From NCBI GenBank assembly GCA_030598385.1, contig JAUVQB010000020.1, forward strand, positions 1 through 10,521: a DNA stretch of 10,521 nucleotides. Reading direction: 5' to 3'. The DNA comes from Alphaproteobacteria bacterium. GTDB lineage: Bacteria > Pseudomonadota > Alphaproteobacteria > Kiloniellales > JAKSDN01. The position numbers and the translations under genes were made by a program. The notes below the pieces were generated by a model that worked only from the letters and a program-made list of their open reading frames with translations, had not been told where the DNA came from and ran no database searches. Numbering within the stretch: position 1 is the stretch's first letter; each line of letters begins with the position of its first letter. Shown here one piece after another: positions 1-7,074 of this stretch.

Positions 1-1596
1 AGGGCGGCTTATGTTTTTGCACCGGCCATTATACTCATCGCGCCGTTTCTCAATTTCATCGTTTATCAGGACTACCACCTGCTGCGCTCCGAGATCTTCA
101 TCTCGGGCGGCATCGTTTGGACGGCCGGAATCCTGCTGGGCGCCGTCATGGCGCTGCGGCCCCAGACCTTGGGACAAATACTGCTGGTGACTTGCATCCT
201 AGTTTCCTTGGACATGGGATTTCCGCACTTTCGGCTTAAAGCGCTCGTCCTGACAAACGCTACACCCTGGTCGGTGATACTCTGGCACTGGGCTGTCATC
301 ATTGGGCTCTTAGTGGGCGCGCGTCTGCTCTATCGCTACTTCTCGGTAATCGTGTTGATCGTATTCGCGGTCGTCTCCGGGAGCACGGTGTTGATCCCTG
401 TCACGGATCAGCCGCGGGGAGTGACCTTCGAACGTGCGGTCGAGGCCAAGACATCAAAGGATCCGATCATTCATCTCGTCCTGGACGAGTTCATCGGCAT
501 CGAAGGCATTCCGGTGGATATCGCTGGGGGCAGCGCATTAAGGAAAGAGCTAAAGCAGTTTTTCCTCGGAAATGGATTTCGGCTTTATGGCGGCGCCTTC
601 AGTCATTCCTCCGAGACCCAGCACGCGATGGCGGCACTTTTGAATGGGCAGTTCTTCCCGAGCAAGCAAACCGCGTTCGAGAACGTCCGCGGGCGGTCGT
701 CCTGGCTCTTGCGCAGAAATGCCTGGTTCGAGCAATTGGCGGCCGAAGGATACGCAATCCAGGCCTACGGCAACAGCTGGATAAGTTATTGCGCCGAGGA
801 GAATGCCCAAATCGAGCTGTGCCACCTCTTCCTAGCCAACTCAATCAAGCATCTGGAGAGTCTCACAGTCCCGGATTCGGAAAAGGCCAAGGTCATCTTG
901 AGCGCCTTTTTAGAACTCTCGTCCATGAATGTGTCTCTTCGCGAGATCGCAAATCTGCCGATCTATCGCCTTGGCTCGCTCGCTACTGCGGAGGTCCTGA
1001 GACACCTCGCGGAGACTGTCGAAAGCGGCGGTACGGGCCGTTTGGTCTTCGCGCACCTCTTGAGTCCCCATTACAGCTACGTCTACCAGGCGGACTGTGA
1101 GTTGAAATCGGACATCGACACTTGGAAAAATCGTACCCTGCCCTTTCACCGAGACGGCGAGCCGATCAATACGCTGAACTCGCGTATTGAGCGCTACAAA
1201 GCCTACTTCGAACAGATCCGTTGCACGCAAGGCCAGCTTCAGGCGCTATTCGACTCGCTGCGCGCAGCCGGGCGTTATGAGGAGAGCACGATTATAATTC
1301 ATGGCGACCACGGTTCGCGGATCTCGATCTGGAATCCAGGGATAACGGTCAGCGATCGGCTCTCGGACCGGGACATTGTCGATAATTACTCCACCTTGTA
1401 TGCGATCAAGCAACCGGGCGTTGCGCCCGCTTACGATTCAACGGAAAGATCGATTCAGGCCCTATTCGCCGAAGCATTCTTGAGAAGACCGCTTCACCCG
1501 GAATCCGGAGAAATCGTTTTACGCGGGGTTGAGCGTTTGGACCAAGATCTCAGCAATGTACATCGGCTGCGACCGTTCCGCGACCACGGTCCCTGA
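1..1596 (+). CDS. Membrane-anchored sulfatase-like (alkaline phosphatase superfamily) protein, 5' partial
   Basis: The reading frame is open from base 1, and the residues before the first in-window ATG (148) are hydrophobic, so the true start lies to the left and 148 is probably not it. The visible N-terminal part has about five hydrophobic segments (near nt 10-70, 100-155, 165-225, 265-330 and 335-405), consistent with a multi-pass anchor. A probably periplasmic catalytic domain follows from about nt 430. Superfamily marks are a beta-strand ending in Asp (IIHLVLDEF, Asp at 484-486), a nucleophile-type segment (SSETQHAMAALLNG, candidate Thr at 616-618) and a C-terminal metal-binding HGDHGS (Asp 1306-1308, His 1309-1311). 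Families with this layout include lipid A phosphoethanolamine transferases, LtaS-like enzymes and sulfatases. The nucleophile region lacks the Cys/Ser-x-Pro-x-Arg motif of true sulfatases, so a phospho-group transferase or hydrolase is equally possible. The substrate cannot be read. GC content is clearly lower than in the downstream operon, and nothing links it to purine metabolism. Confidence 0.75.
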   Translation, partial: RAAYVFAPAIILIAPFLNFIVYQDYHLLRSEIFISGGIVWTAGILLGAVMALRPQTLGQILLVTCILVSLDMGFPHFRLKALVLTNATPWSVILWHWAVIIGLLVGARLLYRYFSVIVLIVFAVVSGSTVLIPVTDQPRGVTFERAVEAKTSKDPIIHLVLDEFIGIEGIPVDIAGGSALRKELKQFFLGNGFRLYGGAFSHSSETQHAMAALLNGQFFPSKQTAFENVRGRSSWLLRRNAWFEQLAAEGYAIQAYGNSWISYCAEENAQIELCHLFLANSIKHLESLTVPDSEKAKVILSAFLELSSMNVSLREIANLPIYRLGSLATAEVLRHLAETVESGGTGRLVFAHLLSPHYSYVYQADCELKSDIDTWKNRTLPFHRDGEPINTLNSRIERYKAYFEQIRCTQGQLQALFDSLRAAGRYEESTIIIHGDHGSRISIWNPGITVSDRLSDRDIVDNYSTLYAIKQPGVAPAYDSTERSIQALFAEAFLRRPLHPESGEIVLRGVERLDQDLSNVHRLRPFRDHGP

Positions 1597-1633
1597 TCGT
1601 CAGGAGACATCTCGGTTTTGTCTGAGGGCGTAG

Positions 1634-1786
1634 GCGGAGCTTAGTCATTCCGGGGCGTGTCCGCCAACGGCCAGGCAAGCCAATCGATCCGAATGGCAAG
1701 TTGTCCATCAACACGATCCGAACATTGCCGTCTCCACCTTCATCGGCGAACTGGTCGAGCAGCCGAATGATCGGAAACTGCTCTAG
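1634..1786 (+). other. Possible decayed 3' end of an unidentified gene
   Basis: This frame is open between the stop at 1631-1633 and the stop at 1784-1786. From about 1691 the translation looks protein-like, with phrases such as [13 protein letters not shown] and [14 protein letters not shown], and mostly G or C at third positions. There is no plausible start with a ribosome-binding site and I do not recognise a family. The reverse strand is also open over part of it. It could be the tail of a lost gene or simply chance in moderately GC-rich DNA; I lean only slightly to the first. Confidence 0.15.
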
Positions 1787-1804
1787 TTGGTTGGAACATG
1801 CTGT

Positions 1805-1833
1805 TTGTCGGTGGTATCGGCGGCTGGTAGTCT
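1805..1833 (+). promoter_or_regulatory. Weak sigma70-type promoter candidate for the purine operon
   Basis: TTGTCG (1805-1810) matches four of six -35 consensus bases. It is separated by 17 bases from TAGTCT (1828-1833), which matches only three of six -10 bases. The position, about 60 bases before the uraH start, and the spacing fit, but the -10 is poor and such matches arise by chance. The small dyad AACA-TGC-TGTT (1795-1805) abuts the -35 element, where a repressor could act. This is inference from position and weak consensus only. Confidence 0.15.
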
Positions 1834-1845
1834 TGCGTTCAGGGA

Positions 1846-1862
1846 CCTGGTTTGAATCCCGG
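1846..1862 (+). other. tRNA T-arm-like hairpin, possible remnant
   Basis: CCTGG, a seven-base loop TTTGAAT, and CCCGG form a stem-loop of T-arm size with one mismatch (T1848 against C1860). The loop has the TT(Y)-R-A character of tRNA T-loops. No partner for an acceptor stem or anticodon arm was found upstream, so it is not a functional tRNA. It lies exactly where GC content jumps, which is why it is recorded as a possible scar of integration at a tRNA gene. Chance is the simpler alternative. Confidence 0.12.
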
Positions 1863-1875
1863 CCGGGGAGCGAGC

Positions 1876-1881
1876 GGGAGG
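1876..1881 (+). promoter_or_regulatory. Ribosome-binding site that fixes the GTG start of uraH
   Basis: GGGAGG sits eight bases before the GTG at 1890. This spacing, together with the family-typical N-terminus that begins directly after the GTG, decides the start over any ATG further upstream in the same frame. Confidence 0.7.
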
Positions 1882-1889
1882 TTTTCGCT

Positions 1890-2240
1890 GTGGGACGCTT
1901 GACGACGCATGTGCTCGATACGGCTCATGGCCGGCCGGCCGCCGGCCTCGAAGTGGAGCTCTGGGCTTTGCGAGGCGCGCCCGAAAAGCTGAAGACGGCG
2001 ACGACCAACAGCGACGGCCGGGTCGACTCCCCCCTGCTCGAGGGCGACGAGCTCAGGGCCGGCGTCTACGAGCTGCGTTTTCATGCCGGCGACTATCTGA
2101 GGGCCGCGGGTGTCTCGTCTGCGGAGCCGGCCTTCCTGGACGTGATTCCGATCCGCTTCGGCATCTCGGACGCGGCGGCGCACATCCACGTGCCCTTGCT
2201 GCTCTCGCCCTACGGCTACTCGACCTATCGGGGTAGCTAG
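1890..2240 (+). CDS. uraH: 5-hydroxyisourate hydrolase (transthyretin-like)
   Basis: Hydrolyses 5-hydroxyisourate (HIU), the product of urate oxidation, to 2-oxo-4-hydroxy-4-carboxy-5-ureidoimidazoline (OHCU). The protein is 116 residues, the normal size for bacterial HIU hydrolases. Family marks run from end to end: [14 protein letters not shown] (residues 4-17, active-site His7), GRVDSPLL with Arg44, IPIRFGI (86-92), and the C-terminal block [19 protein letters not shown]. The YRGS ending separates HIU hydrolase from animal transthyretin. GTG 1890 is chosen because it has GGGAGG eight bases upstream and starts the conserved sequence. The frame extends further upstream to an ATG at 1701, but that extension is not protein-like. 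It has no signal peptide, so it should be cytoplasmic. It is the first gene of the purine operon; its stop is four bases before the xdhA start. It acts after PuuD and before UraD, both encoded downstream. Confidence 0.95.
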   Translation: MGRLTTHVLDTAHGRPAAGLEVELWALRGAPEKLKTATTNSDGRVDSPLLEGDELRAGVYELRFHAGDYLRAAGVSSAEPAFLDVIPIRFGISDAAAHIHVPLLLSPYGYSTYRGS

Positions 2241-2244
2241 GACC

Positions 2245-3726
2245 ATGCGCCGCTCCATCCGCTTCCTGCGCCGCGGCCGCCTCGTCGAGCTCACGGACAT
2301 CGAGCCGACGGCCATGCTGCTGGACCACCTGCGCCTCACCGAAGGCAAGCGGGGCACCAAGGAGGGCTGCGCGGAGGGCGATTGCGGCGCCTGCACCATA
2401 GCGCTCGGGCGCCGGGTGAATGGCCGGCTGGTCTATCAGCCGGTGAATGCCTGCATCCTCCTGCTCGGCATGGCGGACGGCGCGGACATCGTCACGGTGG
2501 AGGACCTGGCCGGACCGGATGGGACGCTTCATCCGGTGCAGGCCGCCCTGGTCGCCCATCACGGCTCGCAATGCGGCTTCTGCACGCCCGGTTTCGTGAT
2601 GAGCCTCTTCACGCTTTATCGAACGGGCGAGCGGGCCAGCCGGGAAACGGTGAACGACTGGATCGCGGGCAACCTCTGCCGCTGCACCGGCTACCGGCCG
2701 ATCATCGAGGCCGGCCTGGAGGCGATCGACGGCAAGCAACCGGACAGTTTCGCCAAGGCCTCGGCGGAGACGGAACGGCAACTGGCCGAACTGGAGGACG
2801 GCGAGGATATCTTCCTCGGCGATCAAGAACGGTTCTTTGCGGCGCCGGCGTCGATCGATTCGCTCGCGCGCCACTACGAGGACCACCCGGACGCGACCAT
2901 CGTGGCCGGCGCGACCGACGTCGGCCTCTGGATCACCAAGCAGCTGCGGGATCTCCCCAAGATCATCCATCTCGGCCGGGTGCAGGGTCTGGCCGTGGTC
3001 GAGGAGAGCGCGGAGGAACTCGTCATCGGCGCGGCGGCGACGTACGCCGCCGTGGAGGAGCAGATCACGCGGCTCGATCCGGACCTGGGCGAGCTCTGGC
3101 GGCGCCTCGGCGCCAAGCAGGTGCGGGCCTCGGGGACCGTCGGCGGCAATATCGCCAACGGCTCGCCGATCGGCGACACGCCGCCGGCGCTGATCGCGCT
3201 CGACGCCGAACTGGAGCTGCGCAAGGGCGCGGAGGAGCGGCGCTTGCCCCTGGAGGACTTCTTCCTCGATTACGGCAAGCAGGATCGGGCGCCCGGCGAG
3301 TTCGTCGCGCGCGTGCGGGTGCCTATGCCGGGCCCGGCGGACGCCTTTCGCTGCTACAAGATCTCCAAGCGCTTCGACCAGGACATCTCGGCCGTCATGG
3401 GCGCGTTCCGGTTGACCCTGGACGGCAAGGCGGTCCGCGCGGCGCGCCTTGCCTATGGCGGCATGGCGGCGATCCCCAAGCGCGCCACGGCGGCGGAGCG
3501 GGCGCTGGTCGGCGCAGACCTGGCCGAGCCCGCCACTTGGACGCCGGCTTTGGACGCCTTGGCGGAGGACCTGACGCCGATCGACGACCTGCGGGCCTCG
3601 GCGGCCTATCGCCGCACCACGGCGCGGGCGCTGCTCGAAAAGGCCCTGATCGAGATCGCCGGCGGGGACGACCGCGAGACCCGTATCGTCGGACACCGGA
3701 GGGCATTCGATGAGCGTGTCGCCTAA
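2245..3726 (+). CDS. xdhA: Xanthine dehydrogenase small subunit (2Fe-2S and FAD)
   Basis: Electron-transfer subunit of the cytoplasmic molybdenum enzyme that oxidises hypoxanthine and xanthine to urate, normally with NAD+ as acceptor. The 493-residue protein has the usual domain order. The plant-type ferredoxin domain has Cys42, Cys47, Cys50 and Cys70 (GCAEGDCGAC). The helical [2Fe-2S] domain has Cys110, Cys113 (QCGFC), Cys145 and Cys147 (NLCRCTGYRP). A linker leads to the FAD-binding domain with IVAGATDVGLWI (219-230) and GTVGGNIANGSPIGD (297-311), then a CO-dehydrogenase flavoprotein-type C-terminal domain. All eight cluster cysteines are present. ATG 2245 has only a weak ribosome-binding site (TAGGA overlapping the uraH stop), which suggests translational coupling to uraH; the resulting N-terminus matches the family. 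The 3' end overlaps xdhB by 17 bases. Confidence 0.95.
   Translation: MRRSIRFLRRGRLVELTDIEPTAMLLDHLRLTEGKRGTKEGCAEGDCGACTIALGRRVNGRLVYQPVNACILLLGMADGADIVTVEDLAGPDGTLHPVQAALVAHHGSQCGFCTPGFVMSLFTLYRTGERASRETVNDWIAGNLCRCTGYRPIIEAGLEAIDGKQPDSFAKASAETERQLAELEDGEDIFLGDQERFFAAPASIDSLARHYEDHPDATIVAGATDVGLWITKQLRDLPKIIHLGRVQGLAVVEESAEELVIGAAATYAAVEEQITRLDPDLGELWRRLGAKQVRASGTVGGNIANGSPIGDTPPALIALDAELELRKGAEERRLPLEDFFLDYGKQDRAPGEFVARVRVPMPGPADAFRCYKISKRFDQDISAVMGAFRLTLDGKAVRAARLAYGGMAAIPKRATAAERALVGADLAEPATWTPALDALAEDLTPIDDLRASAAYRRTTARALLEKALIEIAGGDDRETRIVGHRRAFDERVA
3698..3703 (+). promoter_or_regulatory. Ribosome-binding site of xdhB inside the end of xdhA
   Basis: GGAGGG lies six bases before the ATG at 3710, within the xdhA coding sequence. 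It supports the 17-base gene overlap as real and points to coupled synthesis of the two subunits. Confidence 0.7.
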
Positions 3727-6043
3727 ACCGGCACCAGCGGCGGACACGGCGCCGGACACTGCGGTCGTCCGAAAGGCGCTGGCGCACGATTCCGGGGAGC
3801 GTCACGTCAAGGGCACGGCGCTCTATATCGACGACATCGTCGAGCCCCTGGGCACCCTGCACGTCGCGCCCGGTTACACGCTGACGGCGTGCGGGCCCAT
3901 CGCCAAACTCGACCTGACCCGGGTCCGGGGCGCGCCGGGCGTGGTCGCCGTCCTGACGGCGGACGATATTCCCGGCATCAACGACTGCAGCCCGGCGATG
4001 GGCGACGACCGGGTCCTTGCCGATGGCGCGACGGTCTTTCCCGGCCAGGTGATCTTCGCCGTCGTGGCCGAGACCCACCTCCTGGCGCGCAAGGCGGCGC
4101 GACTGGCAGACATCGAGATCGCGGCGGAGGCGCCGGTCGTTACGGTGGACGACGCCATCGGGCGGAGCGACGACCTTCTGGCGCCCTACGCGTTCAACAA
4201 GGGCGATGTGGAGGAAGCGTTGCAAGCCGCGCCCCGGCGCCTGGCGGGCGAAATCCGCATCGGCGGTCAGGAGCACTTTTACCTGGAAGGCCAGGCGGCG
4301 CTCGCCGTTCCGGGCGAAGAGGGCGACATGCTGGTCCATTCCTCGACCCAGCATCCGAGCGAGGTCCAGCACACCGTCGCCAAGGTGCTGGGCCTGCGCG
4401 ATGCCCAGGTGGTCTGCGAGTGCCGTCGCATGGGCGGCGGCTTCGGCGGCAAGGAGAGCCAGGCCACCCAATGGGCCGTCATCGCTGCGCTCGCGGCGCG
4501 GGCCACCGGCCGGCCGGCGAAACTGCGCCTCGACCGCGACGACGACATGGTGCTGACCGGCAAGCGCCACGATGCCATAGCGGCCTGGCAGGCGGGGATC
4601 GACGCCGCGGGCCGCCTGGAGGCCGTCGACATTTCGATCGCCGCGCGCTGCGGCTGCTCCGCCGACCTCTCCCTCGGCGTCAACGACCGCATGATGTTTC
4701 ACGCCGACAACGCCTATTGCTATCCCGCGGCGCGTATCAAGTCGCGGCGGCTCAGGACCAACACCGTCTCCAACACGGCGTTCAGGGGCTTTGGCGGCCC
4801 CCAAGGCATGCTCGCCGCCGAGCATATGATGGACTCGATCGCGATCACGTTAGGCCTCGACCCCCTGGACGTGCGCAAGCAGAACTTCTACGAGCCCGGC
4901 CGGGACGTGACGCCCTATGGCATGACCGTCGAGGAGACCATCGTCGGCCGGCTGGTCGACGAGCTGGAAACGACCTCGGATTACCGCGCCCGGCGCGCCC
5001 GGGTTCAGGCTTTCAATGGGAAGAGCCGCCTGCTCAAGAAGGGTCTGGCGCTGACGCCGGTCAAGTTCGGCATCTCCTTCACCCTGATCCACCTGAATCA
5101 GGCGGGCGCCCTGGTGCACGTCTATACCGACGGTTCGGTTCACCTCAATCACGGCGGCACGGAAATGGGCCAGGGGCTCTACGTGAAGGTCGCACAGGTC
5201 GTGGCGGAGGCCTTCGGGATCGACCTGGAGCGCGTCAGGATCACCGCCACCACCACGGCCAAGGTGCCCAACACCTCGCCGACCGCGGCGTCCTCGGGCT
5301 CGGACCTGAACGGCATGGCGGCCCGGGCGGCGGCCGAAACCATCAAGGGAAGACTCGTCGAACTGGCCGCCGAGGTTTTCGAGGTGGATGCGGGCGAGAT
5401 CGGATTTCGCGACAACCGGGTGTGGGCGGGCAACGAGTCCATGCCCTTCGAGGAGCTGACCCACAAGGCCCACCTAGCCCGCGTTTCGCTCTCCTCGACC
5501 GGCTTCTACCGCACCCCGAAGATCCATTGGAACCGGGACGAGGCGACGGGCCGGCCGTTCCTCTATTTCGCCTATGGCGCGGCCTGCAGCGAGGTCACCA
5601 TCGACACGCTCACCGGCGAGCTCAGGGTCGACCGGGTCGATATCCTTCACGACGTCGGCCGATCGCTCAATCCGGCGATCGACATCGGGCAGATCGAAGG
5701 CGGCTTCGTGCAGGGCATGGGCTGGCTCACCGCCGAGGAGCTCGTCTACGACGACGGCGGCCGGCTCCTCAGCCATGCGCCGTCGACCTACAAGATTCCA
5801 ACCGCATCGGACCTGCCCGCCGACTTCAGGGTTGCGCTCTACCGCTCCGAGGGAAATCCGGAGAAGACCATTTATCGGTCCAAGGCCGTCGGCGAGCCGC
5901 CGCTCATGCTGGCGATCTCGGTGTTCAGCGCGATCACCGACGCCGTCGCCAGCCTGAAACCGGGATCCGTGCCGCCGCTCGACACGCCGGCCACGCCGGA
6001 GGCGATCCTTCGGGCCGTGACGGCGATGCAAGAGGGGAGCTAG
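3710..6043 (+). CDS. xdhB: Xanthine dehydrogenase large (molybdopterin-binding) subunit
   Basis: Catalytic subunit that binds the molybdenum cofactor and hydroxylates the purine ring. It is 777 residues, as expected for a bacterial XdhB. Cofactor loops are visible: RRMGGGFGGKE (239-249), NTAFRGFGGPQGM (355-367), HGGTEMGQGL (481-490), NTSPTAASSGSDLNG (521-535) and KAVGEPPLM (725-733). By alignment to remembered bovine xanthine oxidase, the substrate-pocket residues are kept: Gln214 (bovine Q767), Glu249 (E802), Arg327 (R880), Phe361 (F914), Phe457 (F1009) and the catalytic base Glu729 (E1261). This supports a true xanthine dehydrogenase over an aldehyde oxidase or another member of the family. 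There is no twin-arginine signal, so the enzyme is cytoplasmic. The start at 3710 has a good ribosome-binding site inside xdhA. xdhC follows after four bases. Confidence 0.96.
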   Translation: MSVSPKPAPAADTAPDTAVVRKALAHDSGERHVKGTALYIDDIVEPLGTLHVAPGYTLTACGPIAKLDLTRVRGAPGVVAVLTADDIPGINDCSPAMGDDRVLADGATVFPGQVIFAVVAETHLLARKAARLADIEIAAEAPVVTVDDAIGRSDDLLAPYAFNKGDVEEALQAAPRRLAGEIRIGGQEHFYLEGQAALAVPGEEGDMLVHSSTQHPSEVQHTVAKVLGLRDAQVVCECRRMGGGFGGKESQATQWAVIAALAARATGRPAKLRLDRDDDMVLTGKRHDAIAAWQAGIDAAGRLEAVDISIAARCGCSADLSLGVNDRMMFHADNAYCYPAARIKSRRLRTNTVSNTAFRGFGGPQGMLAAEHMMDSIAITLGLDPLDVRKQNFYEPGRDVTPYGMTVEETIVGRLVDELETTSDYRARRARVQAFNGKSRLLKKGLALTPVKFGISFTLIHLNQAGALVHVYTDGSVHLNHGGTEMGQGLYVKVAQVVAEAFGIDLERVRITATTTAKVPNTSPTAASSGSDLNGMAARAAAETIKGRLVELAAEVFEVDAGEIGFRDNRVWAGNESMPFEELTHKAHLARVSLSSTGFYRTPKIHWNRDEATGRPFLYFAYGAACSEVTIDTLTGELRVDRVDILHDVGRSLNPAIDIGQIEGGFVQGMGWLTAEELVYDDGGRLLSHAPSTYKIPTASDLPADFRVALYRSEGNPEKTIYRSKAVGEPPLMLAISVFSAITDAVASLKPGSVPPLDTPATPEAILRAVTAMQEGS
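6034..6039 (+). promoter_or_regulatory. Ribosome-binding site supporting the TTG start of xdhC
   Basis: GGGGAG at the very end of xdhB stands eight bases before TTG 6048. The next in-frame ATG (6102) would cut off conserved N-terminal XdhC sequence and has no comparable site, so the rare TTG start is preferred. Confidence 0.6.
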
Positions 6044-6047
6044 AGCT

Positions 6048-7052
6048 TTGCGCGTCTGGGAGACCATCCACCGCGCGCTCGAGGCCGAGGGCCGTTGCCT
6101 CATGGTCACGGTCCTGGAGGCCCGCGGCTCGGTGCCGCGCGAGGCCGGCGCGCGCCTGGTGGTTCTGCCGAGCGGCGGGTTCTATGGGACGATCGGCGGC
6201 GGAACCTTGGAATGGCAGGCCCTGGCGGCGGCCCAGAAGGAGCTGAAGGCCGACGAGCCGGTGTTCCGCCTGCGGGATTTCGCCCTGGGCCCGCAACTCG
6301 GGCAATGCTGCGGTGGCAGCGTGAAGCTCGCCTTCGAGTATTTCGATCGCACGGCCGCCGATGCGGCCGGGCAACTTGCTGCCAGCGAAGCCCAAGGCGC
6401 CTTTTGCACCGTCGGGCGGGTCGGCAAGCAAAGAATCGAGCGCCGGCGCTCTCAGGATGGAACATCGCCGAACGCGTCGGAAGCCGTCGAGATGGGCGGC
6501 AGCGGGGAGGTGGTCGAGGTCTTCGGCATGAACCGACGCCGGATCTTGCTGTTCGGAGCCGGGCATACCGGCAAGGCGCTCATCCTCGCGCTCGCGCCGC
6601 ACCCCTTCGATGTCCTCTGGGTCGACAGCCGGCCGGATGCCTTTCCCTCGATCTCCCCCGAACAGGTCCGCTTCCGCCATACCTTGGAACCGGTTGGCGC
6701 CTTGCGCGACGCGCCGGACGGGTCCTTCGTCGTGGTGATGACCCACAGTCATGCCCTCGACTTGCAGATCATCGAATCGGCCCTGGGCGCGGCGCGGTTC
6801 GGCTATGTGGGCTTGATCGGCAGCGCGACCAAACGGGCGCGTTTCGTTAAGCGCTTGAGCGAGGTGGGCCTGTCGGCCGCGGCGATCGAGGCCCTGGTTT
6901 GCCCCATCGGGATCGCGGGCATCCGGTCCAAGCAGCCGGCGGCCATCGCCGCCGCGGTGACCGCTCAGCTGCTGGGCCGCGACGAAGCGCTGCGCTCGGC
7001 GGAGACGCCTGCCGCAAAGCTTGCAACGATTCGCTCTCGGGCGCGGATATAA
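6048..7052 (+). CDS. xdhC: Xanthine dehydrogenase accessory protein XdhC
   Basis: Chaperone that binds molybdenum cofactor, helps its conversion to the sulfurated form and inserts it into XdhB (role known from Rhodobacter capsulatus XdhC). The 334-residue protein has the two-domain layout. The N-terminal XdhC/CoxI domain has LEARGSVPREAGARL (23-37), GTIGGGTLEW (47-56) and GQCCGGSVKL (85-94, Cys87-Cys88). The C-terminal Rossmann-like domain begins ILLFGAGHTGKAL (166-178) and contains THSHALDLQI (232-241), GLIGSATKRARF (255-266) and CPIGIAGIRSKQPAAIAAAV (285-304). Translation most likely begins at TTG 6048, just after the xdhB stop. The linker around residues 105-160 is polar and looks the least conserved. 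It ends 22 bases before puuD. It is soluble and has no independent metabolic reaction. Confidence 0.93.
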   Translation: MRVWETIHRALEAEGRCLMVTVLEARGSVPREAGARLVVLPSGGFYGTIGGGTLEWQALAAAQKELKADEPVFRLRDFALGPQLGQCCGGSVKLAFEYFDRTAADAAGQLAASEAQGAFCTVGRVGKQRIERRRSQDGTSPNASEAVEMGGSGEVVEVFGMNRRRILLFGAGHTGKALILALAPHPFDVLWVDSRPDAFPSISPEQVRFRHTLEPVGALRDAPDGSFVVVMTHSHALDLQIIESALGAARFGYVGLIGSATKRARFVKRLSEVGLSAAAIEALVCPIGIAGIRSKQPAAIAAAVTAQLLGRDEALRSAETPAAKLATIRSRARI

Positions 7053-7074
7053 ACCTCAATGGATATGGGCTGAT

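Larger units (their letters stand above)
1597..1889. other. Intergenic junction between the sulfatase-like gene and the purine operon
   Basis: These 293 bases carry no intact gene I can support. Just at the upstream stop codon is a short inverted repeat, CCTGA-TCG-TCAGG (1592-1604). It is followed by a second one, AGACA (1605-1609) with TGTCT (1619-1623), whose loop contains TTTT. Neither has the long GC stem plus U-run of a clear intrinsic terminator. AACA-TGC-TGTT (1795-1805) is a small dyad that could be an operator half of unknown identity. The segment also holds an open stretch (1634-1786), a T-arm-like hairpin (1846-1862) and a weak promoter candidate (1805-1833), listed separately. GC rises from about 53-57% to above 65% near 1850. 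The operon promoter and regulator site should lie here if transcription starts at uraH. Confidence 0.6.

Noticed and set aside
1780..1870. A complete tRNA gene before uraH
   Set aside because: Only a T-arm-like hairpin with one mismatch is present; no acceptor, D or anticodon stems pair with it.
1701..1889. N-terminal extension of uraH to an upstream ATG
   Set aside because: The 63 extra residues are Ser/Arg/Trp-rich without family similarity, and GTG 1890 has a good ribosome-binding site and begins the conserved HIU hydrolase sequence.
1929..1940. Perfect 12-base GGCC/CCGG palindrome near the start of uraH
   Set aside because: It encodes part of the conserved HGRPAAGL stretch with GC-rich codons, so codon use in a high-GC genome explains it.
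2053..3759. Long antisense open frame (568 residues) across xdhA and the end of uraH
   Set aside because: It is a shadow of GC-rich coding DNA: the + strand frame there has complete iron-sulfur and FAD motifs, and the antisense translation is low-complexity, rich in Arg, Ala and Gly, with no recognisable domain.
3395..4825. Antisense open frame of 476 residues spanning the xdhA/xdhB junction
   Set aside because: No recognisable family, no ribosome-binding site noted, and it lies wholly opposite well-supported genes.
3889..6246. Long + strand open frame (785 residues) overlapping xdhB in another frame
   Set aside because: Its translation is Arg/Gly/Pro-rich and repetitive, while the xdhB frame carries all molybdopterin-binding motifs in order.
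7021..7074. Extension of puuD to TTG 7021 overlapping xdhC
   Set aside because: The 18 extra residues do not resemble PuuD N-termini, whereas ATG 7075 gives the expected start.
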